NCBI GenBank assembly: GCA_947502635.1 | Contig: CANNAN010000008.1 | Coordinates: 124,001 to 188,000, forward strand | DNA from: an uncultured Flavobacteriaceae bacterium | GTDB lineage: Bacteria > Bacteroidota > Bacteroidia > Flavobacteriales > Flavobacteriaceae | Direction: 5' to 3' | Length of the DNA stretch: 64,000 bases | Part shown: in pieces, positions 22,452 to 30,317 of the stretch | How the letters are laid out: each line of letters begins with the position of its first letter | How positions within the stretch are numbered: the first letter of the stretch is position 1 | Notes under the pieces: generated by a model | What the model saw: only the letters and a program-made list of their open reading frames with translations | Database searches by the model: none | What the model was told of the DNA's origin: nothing | Made by a program: the position numbers and the translations under genes

Positions 22452-23843
22452 TTAGAAAATGTCCTCAATCTCTTCTAAAGTTTTATTCTTTGTTTCGGGT
22501 ATTTTAAATTTCACGAACAAGAAGCATATGACACAAACAACACCATACGACCAAAAAGTTCCATAAGCTCCTAGTGCACTATTTAAAATTGGAAAGCTAT
22601 AGGTAAGAATGAAACAAGCAATCCACAATGCCGTTACGGTTAATGACATAGCGGCTCCTCGAATTCTATTTGGAAAGATTTCTGAGGCTAATACCCAAAA
22701 TACAGGAGCTAAAGTCAATGCGTAAATTGCGATTGCGATGACTACTAAAACAACCAAAGCAAAACCTTTAAGTCCGAAGAAATAAAACAAGCCTATAAGT
22801 AGGTAAGACAGCCCTAATCCTACAGATCCAAGCATCCACAGTTTTTTTCTACCCCAACGGTCAATGACCTGCATAGCAATAACAGTAAAGACCAGGTTGA
22901 CCACACCTGTTAGTATAATATTAAATAAGGCATCACTAACACCATAACCCGCACTGGTAAATACTTCTTCGGCATAGTTAAAAACGACATTTATACCACA
23001 CCATTGTTGTAAAAAAGCAAGCACGATTCCTGTGAAAATTAATTTTTTGTTTTTACCATTAAAAAGCTCCTTTACTTTAACAACTTCTTCATTAGCGCCC
23101 TTAAGTGTTTCTTTAATTTGCTCTTGGATTTCATTCGCATAATCTTTTCCTCCAATGCTATTTAAAACTTTTAAAGATTCATTCCATCTTTTATTTTTAG
23201 ACAACCACCTCGGACTTTCAGGAATGATAAATATCAATACAAAAAATAAAGTAGCAGGTACCAATTCCGCCCAAAACATCCATCTCCAACCCGTTTGTCC
23301 GTTCCAGGAATTCATAATTTCTAAATCCGTCAGATTTTCAGGAACAGGATCTGCAATAACATAATTAAAAATTTGAGCAGCAAGAATACCTATCACTATA
23401 GCTAATTGATTTAAAGAAACCAATCTTCCTCTATAAATAGACGGTGAAACTTCGGCAATGTACATTGGAGAAATCGTAGATGCTAATCCTATACCCAGGC
23501 CTCCTAAAATTCTAAATACAATAAAGACATTAAAGTCATTAAAACCTCCAGTACCCGCAGCAGAAATCACAAATAATAAAGCAGCCAGACCTAAAGGTTT
23601 TTTACGACCAAAACGTTCTGTTACTTTTCCTGCTATTGCAGCTCCAACGATACATCCAATTAATGCGCTTCCCATAGCCCAGCCTTGTAGCATTGGAACA
23701 TTTGTAATTTCAAAAAAACGTTCGTAAAAAGGCTTAGCTCCACCTATAACTACCCAATCATAACCAAAAAGAAGTCCGCCAAGGGCAGAAATCATGGAAA
23801 TTGAAAGAATGTATTTGAAATTTAGTTGGTTTGATTTTGACAT
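22452..23843 (-). CDS. MFS sugar porter (sugar:H+ symporter, XylE-like)
   Basis: An inner-membrane monosaccharide transporter of 463 aa with twelve predicted membrane segments. Sugar-porter signatures are present: FGYDWVVIGGAKPFYERFF in TM1, VTERFGRKKPLG in the first intracellular loop, PESPRWL before the central loop, QQWCGIN in TM7, DRWGRKKLW in the second half and PETKNKTLEEIE at the C-terminus. It probably imports the monosaccharide released by the surrounding enzymes. The identity of the sugar (galactose, xylose, fucose or another) is not determined. It is monocistronic, with ATG at 23843, and shares a 410-bp upstream region with the GntR gene. Confidence 0.93.
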   Translation of the reverse strand: MSKSNQLNFKYILSISMISALGGLLFGYDWVVIGGAKPFYERFFEITNVPMLQGWAMGSALIGCIVGAAIAGKVTERFGRKKPLGLAALLFVISAAGTGGFNDFNVFIVFRILGGLGIGLASTISPMYIAEVSPSIYRGRLVSLNQLAIVIGILAAQIFNYVIADPVPENLTDLEIMNSWNGQTGWRWMFWAELVPATLFFVLIFIIPESPRWLSKNKRWNESLKVLNSIGGKDYANEIQEQIKETLKGANEEVVKVKELFNGKNKKLIFTGIVLAFLQQWCGINVVFNYAEEVFTSAGYGVSDALFNIILTGVVNLVFTVIAMQVIDRWGRKKLWMLGSVGLGLSYLLIGLFYFFGLKGFALVVLVVIAIAIYALTLAPVFWVLASEIFPNRIRGAAMSLTVTALWIACFILTYSFPILNSALGAYGTFWSYGVVCVICFLFVKFKIPETKNKTLEEIEDIF

Positions 23844-24205
23844 ATTTTTATAAAAATGTTAATGTTCTACTTTGTTGTTATTAAAAAATAAAATCGGACT
23901 CTGATAAAAAGGTGTAAAATTGATATTAAAAAAATACTTGAAATATTATTTGTTTTTCAATGACTAAAAAAACAAAGCTATTGTATATATGTATAGAGAC
24001 GTAGTATTATTAGTTTTATTAGGTGGTGAGAATGTTCAATATATCATATTAATAGCGAGGTTAGTTTGTAATAGCTTTCTAAGAAACGATTGCCTTTTTC
24101 AAAAATAAAGCTGGAATTAAATAATTACTGATCTGTATGTTTGGAGTCAGTAATTTTTTAATTGATACCCATATGGTGTGAAAATATAATTTGTTTTCTA
24201 TGACT
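23844..24205. promoter_or_regulatory. Divergent MFS/GntR control region
   Basis: This AT-rich gene-free stretch lies between the MFS gene and the palindrome in front of the GntR regulator. A -7-like sequence TATAATTTG at about 24185-24193 precedes the palindrome. An imperfect TTGTATATATGTATA element at 23981-23995 recalls the centre of the palindrome and may be a weaker site controlling the MFS gene. No RNA gene or small ORF was recognised. Confidence 0.4.
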
Positions 24206-24253
24206 AAAATCGTAATATTGTATTTTGTATACAAAATACAATATTACGATTTT
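24206..24253. promoter_or_regulatory. Perfect 48-bp palindrome, likely GntR autoregulatory operator
   Basis: Twenty-four bases on the left (from AAAATCGTAATATTG) are exactly mirrored on the right with no spacer. The centre TTTTGTATACAAAA resembles the TTGGTATACCAA operator type of FCD-class GntR regulators such as UxuR/ExuR. The palindrome ends on the base before the ATG at 24254. It would therefore overlap the 5' leader and, as RNA, fold into a long hairpin next to the start codon. Operator function is inferred from position and core sequence. Confidence 0.75.
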
Positions 24254-24877
24254 ATGATTGAACATACGAGTATTAGTGAGCCTATTTACCTAAGACTGAA
24301 GGAGATGATCCTAAATGGAGAGCTTAAACAAGGAGAGAAAATAGTTCAAGAAAAGATTGCTGAATTATTGGGTGTCAGTAGAACACCATTAATGAAGGCT
24401 TTATTGGCATTAGAAAATGAATATTTAGTAGAGAGTATTCCCAGAAGAGGTATGTATATACGGTCGTGGGATAAGAAAGAAATTATCGATATCTATATAT
24501 GTAGAGAAGCTATTGAAGGTATGGCTGCGCGTTTACTTGCACAATCAGGTGATGAAAACATTATAAACCAGCTTAAAGATTGTTTTAGCCCTTTTTTAAA
24601 TAGTAAAGACATTAATCTTAATGCTTATACAGAGGCAGATGAAGCATTTCATTCATTATTAATTAAGCTAACAGGAAATGCCCCTTTAGATAAGATATAT
24701 TTCTTTGGAAATATTCATGAAAAAGTAATTGGCCATGGATTAATTAGACCTCCAGAAGAAACTTTAAATGAACATTTTAAAATTATTAATGCGATAGAAA
24801 AAGGAGATGCCGACGCGGCAGAAAAATTTGCCAGAGAACATATTAAAAAATCGAGAGACTTATTATTTGATCAATAA
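24254..24877 (+). CDS. GntR-family transcriptional regulator, FCD type
   Basis: A 207-aa regulator. The N-terminal winged helix covers about residues 1-70 (LRLKEMILNGELKQGEKIVQEKIAELLGVSRTPLMKALLALENE). It is followed by an all-helical FCD ligand-binding domain with the REAIEGMAARLLAQSG, DEAFHSLLIKLTGN and HFKIINAIEKGDADAAEKFAREH segments that carry its metal-binding Asp and His residues. The ORF track starts at 24191 and translates the palindrome. I choose ATG 24254 because homology to the family begins there and the upstream peptide is only the translated palindrome. The ligand is likely a sugar acid handled by the downstream operon (inference). Confidence 0.9.
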   Translation: MIEHTSISEPIYLRLKEMILNGELKQGEKIVQEKIAELLGVSRTPLMKALLALENEYLVESIPRRGMYIRSWDKKEIIDIYICREAIEGMAARLLAQSGDENIINQLKDCFSPFLNSKDINLNAYTEADEAFHSLLIKLTGNAPLDKIYFFGNIHEKVIGHGLIRPPEETLNEHFKIINAIEKGDADAAEKFAREHIKKSRDLLFDQ

Positions 24878-24889
24878 AAATTATAAAAA

Positions 24890-25936
24890 GTGAAAAATTA
24901 CAATATTGCAGTAGTACCAGGAGATGGTATAGGAAATGAGATCGTACCAGAAGGGTATAAAGTTTTAGAAGCAGTAGCTAAGAAACATGGTTTTAGCATG
25001 ACTTCAAAAACATTTGATTGGGGAGCAGGTTATTATTTGAAAAACGGAAGGTTTTTACCAGAAGATGGGTTAGAGACACTTAAAAACTACGATGCTGTTT
25101 ATTTTGGATCGGTTGGACTTCCAGAGGTTGACGATACCTTGCCAGCCAAAGATTATACTTTTAAAGTGCGAACAAATTTTGACCAGTATGTTAATTACAG
25201 ACCAGTAAGGACCTATCCTGGTGTACAACGTCCTTTAAGAACAGAAAAACATATAGATTTTGTAATCGTTAGAGAAAATACAGAAGGTGAATTTGTGCAA
25301 GTGGGGAGTCAATACCTTCCAGATTCAGAAAATGGTATGGGGATAGACACAAGTATCTTTACTAGAAAAGGTATTGAACGTATCGCACATTATGCGTTTA
25401 AATTAGCTAGAAAAAGAAGAAATAAAGTGACACATATTACAAAATCGAATACTCTAATTAATAGTCTGTCTTACTGGGACCGTGTTATTACAGAAGTCGC
25501 ATCTCAATATCCAGATGTAGCACATGACCAAATGTACATTGATAATTCTACAGCAAGTTTTGTTTTAAAACCAGAGATATTTGATGTGGTATTAACGACC
25601 AATCTTTTTGGCGATATTTTAAGTGATTTAGGTGGAGCCGTTATGGGAAGTTTAGGTCTTGGAGGTAGTGGTAATATTAACCCAGAAAAAGACTTTCCAT
25701 CTATGTTTGAACCTATTCATGGCTCGGCTCCCGATATTGCTGGTCAAAATATAGCAAATCCTTATGGGCAAATATGGTCTGCAGCCATAATGTTGGAGCA
25801 TTTGGGAGAAGTTGATGCAGCAAATAATATTATGGAAGCTATAGATAAAAGTACTTTAGAAGGTGTGCTTACTAAAGATTTAGGTGGAAATGCTAGTACT
25901 TCTGATGTAGCTAATGCAGTAATAAAAAATTTATAA
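24890..25936 (+). CDS. Isocitrate/isopropylmalate-family dehydrogenase (tartrate/D-malate dehydrogenase-like)
   Basis: An NAD-dependent beta-decarboxylating hydroxyacid dehydrogenase of 348 aa, starting at GTG 24890. It shows AVVPGDGIGNEIVPEG, the substrate-binding VNYRPVRTYPGV, the RENTEGEF block, the TKSNTL lysine segment, TNLFGDILSDLGG with metal-binding Asp residues and EPIHGSAPDIAGQNIANP for NAD binding. The VRENTEGEFVQVG sequence and overall form place it nearer tartrate/D-malate dehydrogenases (TtuC/DmlA) than LeuB. It sits 12 bp after gntR in an operon with a four-carbon-acid kinase. It could therefore act on a four-carbon acid or its 4-phosphate (inference). The exact substrate is open. 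Confidence 0.88.
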   Translation: MKNYNIAVVPGDGIGNEIVPEGYKVLEAVAKKHGFSMTSKTFDWGAGYYLKNGRFLPEDGLETLKNYDAVYFGSVGLPEVDDTLPAKDYTFKVRTNFDQYVNYRPVRTYPGVQRPLRTEKHIDFVIVRENTEGEFVQVGSQYLPDSENGMGIDTSIFTRKGIERIAHYAFKLARKRRNKVTHITKSNTLINSLSYWDRVITEVASQYPDVAHDQMYIDNSTASFVLKPEIFDVVLTTNLFGDILSDLGGAVMGSLGLGGSGNINPEKDFPSMFEPIHGSAPDIAGQNIANPYGQIWSAAIMLEHLGEVDAANNIMEAIDKSTLEGVLTKDLGGNASTSDVANAVIKNL

Positions 25937-25942
25937 TATATA

Positions 25943-26581
25943 ATGAGCGGCATTGTCGATCTTACATTAACATATACAAATAATGTTACTGGTTTTTCAA
26001 AAGAAACTAGTAAAACACTCGATGTAGATGGATGGAATGCAAGTACCTTAACATTTTACTCGCATTGTGGTACTCATATGGATGCTCCTATTCATTTCAA
26101 TGTAAGTAAACAGACTATAGATGAAATTCCAGTATCCAACTTTGTTGGTCGTGCTTGGGTTGTAGATGTGCGTCATATAGGTGCTAAAGGGCTTATAAAT
26201 CCAGAGCATATCCATCAGGATATTAAAGAAGAGTTCGTGGCTGGCGATAGTCTTATTTTTTGGACGGGTTGGTCGGAATATATGAGTATGCCTAAATATA
26301 GAGACGAACTACCAAGAATAAGCGAAGCACTTGCTTTATGGTGTATTGATGAAAAAGTAAAAATGATAGGTGTTGAGCCTCCTTCGGTTGCAGATGTGAA
26401 TAATTTGGATGAGGTTACTAAAATTCATCAAATCCTGTTACAAGGGGTCGTTATTATTGAAGGACTCACTAATATAAATACTTTGCAAACTAATTGTGTT
26501 GAATTGATTGCACTGCCTTTGAAAGTAGGATCTGGTGATGGGGCTCCAGCAAGGGTGATAGCTATTGAAAAATATTCATGA
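25943..26581 (+). CDS. Cyclase-family (PF04199) metal-dependent hydrolase
   Basis: A 212-aa cytoplasmic protein of the cyclase/kynurenine formamidase-like family. The defining metal site HCGTHMDAPIHF is present at about residues 47-58, with a further VEPPSVADVNN-type segment and GLTNINTL near the C-terminus. Family members hydrolyse amides, esters or lactones. In this operon a lactone or ester of a sugar acid is a plausible substrate (inference). The start is 6 bp after the dehydrogenase stop, and it overlaps the following kinase gene by 4 bp (ATGA). Both indicate a tight operon. Confidence 0.87.
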   Translation: MSGIVDLTLTYTNNVTGFSKETSKTLDVDGWNASTLTFYSHCGTHMDAPIHFNVSKQTIDEIPVSNFVGRAWVVDVRHIGAKGLINPEHIHQDIKEEFVAGDSLIFWTGWSEYMSMPKYRDELPRISEALALWCIDEKVKMIGVEPPSVADVNNLDEVTKIHQILLQGVVIIEGLTNINTLQTNCVELIALPLKVGSGDGAPARVIAIEKYS

Positions 26582-27978
26582 GTATTTTATTATCAGACAT
26601 ATCAAAACAATTACCATTAGAAGACACTTCTAATTACAGACGTTTGAATAAAATACTTTTTAAAGGTTTAAATAGAACGTGTATTGTTGTTGATGATGAT
26701 CCAACAGGAAATCAAACGGTGTACGATATACCACTTTTAACAGCATGGGATTTAGAAACCTTAATTAATGAATTTAAAAATGAAACGCCTGTATTCTTTT
26801 TACTAACAAATTCTAGAAGTTTATCACAAGAAAAATCATCAGAGGTTTATCAGGAAATTGCAAGAAACATTTTAAAAGCATCAGAAGTTACTAACAGGGA
26901 ATTTACCATTATTAGCAGAAGTGATTCTACATTAAGAGGTCATTTTTCAGAAGTCAATGTTTTGAAAAATACTCTGAATTTTGATAATGCAATTACTGTT
27001 TTTCTTCCTGTTATGTTTGAAGGGAATCGTGTTACAGTAAATGATGTACATTATATTTCTGACGGCGATTATTTAGTTCCAGTTAATGAAACACCGTTTT
27101 CTCAAGACCATACTTTTTCATATTCCAAAGCAAATTTAAAAGAATGGATTCAGGAAAAAACGAATGGAGAAGTCAATGCTTCAGCTGTTTTTTCATTATC
27201 AATTGAAGCTATTAGAAATGAAAGTAAGGAATGGCTATGCGAGCAGATTATGACTTTGAAAGCTGGCACTTTTTGTGTTTTTAATGCAATAAACTATAAT
27301 GATTTAGATAAAGTATCTCAAGCTTTGTTATTAGCTGAGAAATTAGGTAAACGTATGGTGTATAGAACCTCAAGTTCGTTTGTGCCTTCTTATATTGGAT
27401 TAGAGTCAAAACCATTATTAACTTCAGAAGAAATAATTAATTCTGAGAACCAAATGGGTGGTTTAACGGTAGTAGGCTCTTATGTTCCTAAATCTTCACA
27501 ACAGCTCAATTATGCCTTGAAATATTATGATGAAAATGAGATTATAGAAGTCAATGTCGATACGATATTAAAAGAGGCAGCAGATTTATATTTAGCATCA
27601 ATCATTTCTAAAATAGATGAAAATATAGCTAGTGGTCATGATGTTATTGTTTATACAAGTAGAAAATTAATTACGGGAGTAAATGCCAATTCCAATATAG
27701 ATATTGCATCTAAAGTCTCTAAGGCTTTAGTAGCTTTGGTTAAAGGGTTAAAGATACGCCCAAAGTATGTATTAGCTAAAGGAGGTATTACCTCACATGA
27801 TCTTGCTACAAAAGGTTTGGGGATGAAGCGTTCAAAGGTTATAGGGCAAATAGAAGCTGGTGTTCCCGTTTGGGAAATGGGAAAAGAAACAAAATTTCCA
27901 AAATTACTATATATCGTTTTTCCTGGTAATGTAGGTAACGAAAAATCACTTTCAACAATAACTCAAAAACTATCTTAA
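26578..27978 (+). CDS. Four-carbon acid sugar kinase family protein (OtnK/DUF1537-like)
   Basis: A 466-aa ATP-dependent kinase of the family that phosphorylates four-carbon sugar acids such as threonate and erythronate at C4. The N-terminal domain has the hallmark CIVVDDDPTGNQTVYD, FFLLTNSRSLS and SRSDSTLRGHF. The C-terminal nucleotide-binding domain has VVGSYVPKSSQQLNYAL, VYTSRK and VLAKGGITSHDLATKGLGM, ending in FPGNVGN. The length is usual for the family. It overlaps the cyclase gene by 4 bp, and the MFS transporter starts 1 bp after its stop. The combination with an IPMDH-type dehydrogenase rather than PdxA2 is notable. Confidence 0.92.
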   Translation: MSILLSDISKQLPLEDTSNYRRLNKILFKGLNRTCIVVDDDPTGNQTVYDIPLLTAWDLETLINEFKNETPVFFLLTNSRSLSQEKSSEVYQEIARNILKASEVTNREFTIISRSDSTLRGHFSEVNVLKNTLNFDNAITVFLPVMFEGNRVTVNDVHYISDGDYLVPVNETPFSQDHTFSYSKANLKEWIQEKTNGEVNASAVFSLSIEAIRNESKEWLCEQIMTLKAGTFCVFNAINYNDLDKVSQALLLAEKLGKRMVYRTSSSFVPSYIGLESKPLLTSEEIINSENQMGGLTVVGSYVPKSSQQLNYALKYYDENEIIEVNVDTILKEAADLYLASIISKIDENIASGHDVIVYTSRKLITGVNANSNIDIASKVSKALVALVKGLKIRPKYVLAKGGITSHDLATKGLGMKRSKVIGQIEAGVPVWEMGKETKFPKLLYIVFPGNVGNEKSLSTITQKLS

Positions 27979-27979
27979 T

Positions 27980-29245
27980 ATGAGTAAATCAATACCATCC
28001 AAACGATATGGATTCTTTTTAGGCTCTTTTTTAATTACATTATTATTGTATGTAGATCGTGTATGTATTTCATCGGCTAAAGATTCTATCAGTGGAGATT
28101 TAAACCTTACCGATATTCAAATGGGCTGGGTTTTAAGTGCTTTTGCATTAGGTTATGCTTTGTTTCAAGTGCCTAGTGGTGCTTTAGGCGATAAATATGG
28201 TGTGCGTAAAGTTATGACTTCTATTATGATATTATGGTCTGTTTTTACAGCGTTAACAGGGATGGCTTGGAATTACATATCGATGCTGGCATGTCGATTT
28301 ATTTTTGGAGCTGGAGAAGCAGGCGCGTTTCCGAACATTTCGAGAGCTGCCTTTTCGTGGGTCCCATTAAAAGAGCGTGGTATTTTTCAAGGCATAAATT
28401 TTTCAGGATCAAGACTGGGAGCAGCTTTTGCCTTGCCTTTAGTTGCTTATTTGATTGATGCTTGGGGTTGGCGTGCCATTTTTTATTTTTTTGGAGCTGT
28501 AGGAATTTTATGTTCTGTGTTGTTTTATTCTTTATTTAGAAATAAGCCTGAGGATCATAATGGTATATCAGATGATGAGAAAGCATACATTATAAAAAAC
28601 CGTCAACAAGAAGAAGAAAGCACAAAAAGGGTTTTACCTCTAAGTCGTATTCTCGGATCTAAGAATGTGATTTTAGCGATGATTCAATATGTAGGGAGTA
28701 ACTTTATTTTCTTTTTTATGTTAACCTGGTTATTTCCATATATCAAAGCAAAGTATAGCTTGAACCTAGTTACTACAGGATTTTATGCCATGTTACCTTT
28801 ACTTGCAGGAGCCTTAGGTAATTGGGTGTCTGGTTATACTGTTGATGCCATTTATAAAAAAGGAAAATGGAAATTGTCCAGACAAGTACCAGCGATTATT
28901 GGTTTTTGTTTAGTGGTTATAGGTATTATCGCAAGCTTGTATATGGAGACCGCTTTAGGCGCTGTTTTGTGCTTGTCGGTTGCTATTTTTGGAGCAGATA
29001 TGACTTTGAGTCCTTCTTGGGCATTTTGTATGGATATTGGAAAAGAGAATTCGGGAAAAGTGTCTGGAATGATGAATATGGCAGGAAACTTAGGAGCTTT
29101 TACTACGGCACTCGCTTTTCCTTATTTAATGGCTTGGACAGGTTCTAACGAACCTTTCTTTTTTATTGCTGCATTTTTAGGTGTTGTTGCTATTGTTTGT
29201 TGGTTATTTATGGATTCTGCTAAAGAGATACAAAATGAAGACTAG
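27980..29245 (+). CDS. MFS transporter, anion:cation symporter (sugar-acid) type
   Basis: An inner-membrane transporter of 421 aa with about twelve membrane segments, of the ACS family that includes hexuronate, glucarate and galactonate transporters. Evidence: RYGFFLGSFLITLLLYVDRVCISSAKDSI at the start of TM1, LGDKYGVRKVM in the first cytoplasmic loop, RFIFGAGEAGAFPNISRAAFSWVP, which is typical of this family, and the GMMNMAGNLGAF segment near TM11. It most likely imports the sugar acid degraded by the adjacent enzymes. The stop overlaps the next gene by 11 bp. The substrate is not determined. Confidence 0.92.
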   Translation: MSKSIPSKRYGFFLGSFLITLLLYVDRVCISSAKDSISGDLNLTDIQMGWVLSAFALGYALFQVPSGALGDKYGVRKVMTSIMILWSVFTALTGMAWNYISMLACRFIFGAGEAGAFPNISRAAFSWVPLKERGIFQGINFSGSRLGAAFALPLVAYLIDAWGWRAIFYFFGAVGILCSVLFYSLFRNKPEDHNGISDDEKAYIIKNRQQEEESTKRVLPLSRILGSKNVILAMIQYVGSNFIFFFMLTWLFPYIKAKYSLNLVTTGFYAMLPLLAGALGNWVSGYTVDAIYKKGKWKLSRQVPAIIGFCLVVIGIIASLYMETALGAVLCLSVAIFGADMTLSPSWAFCMDIGKENSGKVSGMMNMAGNLGAFTTALAFPYLMAWTGSNEPFFFIAAFLGVVAIVCWLFMDSAKEIQNED

Positions 29246-30260
29246 ATTAAAAGGAGTTGCTATAGGTGCAGGTTACTTTAGTAAGTTTCAATATGAAGCA
29301 TGGAATCGCATTCCAGAAGTAGAAATAACAGCGCTTTGCAATTCTAATGTAAAAAGAGCTGTGGGTATTATGGATGCTTATGGTGTGAAAAATCATTATT
29401 CCGATTATAGGGAGATGATTATAAAAGAAAAACCAGATTTTGTAGATATTATTACACCTCCAGAAACACATTTGGAAATGTGTAAGTTCGCTGCAGATCA
29501 TGGTGTACATATAATTTGTCAAAAACCGCTTGCCCCAACCTATGCAGAGTCTAAGGAAATAGTAGATTATGCCTCAAAAAAAGGCGTGCATTTTGTCGTT
29601 CATGAAAATTTTAGATTTCAGCCCTGGCATAGAGAAATAAAAAAGATTATTGATCAAGGAGAAGTCGGAGATTTATTTAGTTTGAACTTTAGATCCCGTA
29701 TGGGAGATGGTTGGGGAGATGATGCTTATTTGTCAAGGCAACCTTATTTCAGAGATTATGAGAAATTAATTATTTATGAAACAGGCGTGCATTATATAGA
29801 TACATTTCGTTACCATGTTGGCGAGATTGAAAGTGTTTACTCGATACTTAAAAGGTTAAATCCAGTTATTAAAGGAGAAGATCTAGGACTAATGATTCTT
29901 AATTTTAAAAATAAAGCCCATGCCATTTGGGATGCGAACAGGTATAATGAGAGCAATTTTAAAAATGCGAGATATACATTTGGCGAATATTTAATAGATG
30001 GTTCTAAAGGGAGTATTAGGTTGTATTCAGATGGACGCATCACTATTCAAAAGTTGGGGGAGACTGAAAAAAATCATTCGTATGTCCATAACGATATTGG
30101 TTTTGCAGGAGACTGCTGTTATATTTTTCAACGCGATTTTATAGATAATTTCATTTTTACAGGTGTATTTGAAACCAGTGGTGTCAATTATATGGAAACA
30201 TTAAAAGCACAAGAAGCGGTTTATGAATCGGCTAATATAAATAAGCCTGTATTTATATAA
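29235..30260 (+). CDS. Gfo/Idh/MocA-family oxidoreductase
   Basis: A 341-aa NAD(P)-dependent sugar dehydrogenase. The ORF track begins at 29181 inside the MFS gene. I choose ATG 29235, where the Rossmann strand GVAIGAGYFSKFQ begins 6 residues in and the overlap with the MFS stop is short. Family marks are DFVDIITPPETHLEMC, ICQKPLAPTYAESKEIVD (the EKP-type motif, here QKP), VHENFRFQPWHREIKKIID and YETGVHYIDTFRYHVGEI with the catalytic His. The change from EKP to QKP is a mild departure. It probably oxidises a sugar or sugar acid to feed the operon (inference). The substrate is unknown. Confidence 0.9.
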   Translation: MKTRLKGVAIGAGYFSKFQYEAWNRIPEVEITALCNSNVKRAVGIMDAYGVKNHYSDYREMIIKEKPDFVDIITPPETHLEMCKFAADHGVHIICQKPLAPTYAESKEIVDYASKKGVHFVVHENFRFQPWHREIKKIIDQGEVGDLFSLNFRSRMGDGWGDDAYLSRQPYFRDYEKLIIYETGVHYIDTFRYHVGEIESVYSILKRLNPVIKGEDLGLMILNFKNKAHAIWDANRYNESNFKNARYTFGEYLIDGSKGSIRLYSDGRITIQKLGETEKNHSYVHNDIGFAGDCCYIFQRDFIDNFIFTGVFETSGVNYMETLKAQEAVYESANINKPVFI

Positions 30261-30317
30261 AGCGACATATTTTAAATAACAAACATGCAATTAAGCATAC
30301 ATTAAATTCATTATAAA

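Noticed and set aside
24191-24253. N-terminal extension of the GntR ORF (start at 24191 or ATG 24200)
   Set aside because: The extra peptide is only the translation of the perfect palindrome, and GntR family similarity begins just after ATG 24254.
28867-29148. 93-aa plus-strand ORF inside the MFS gene
   Set aside because: Shadow of the MFS transporter in another frame; aromatic- and Arg-rich composition, no domain.
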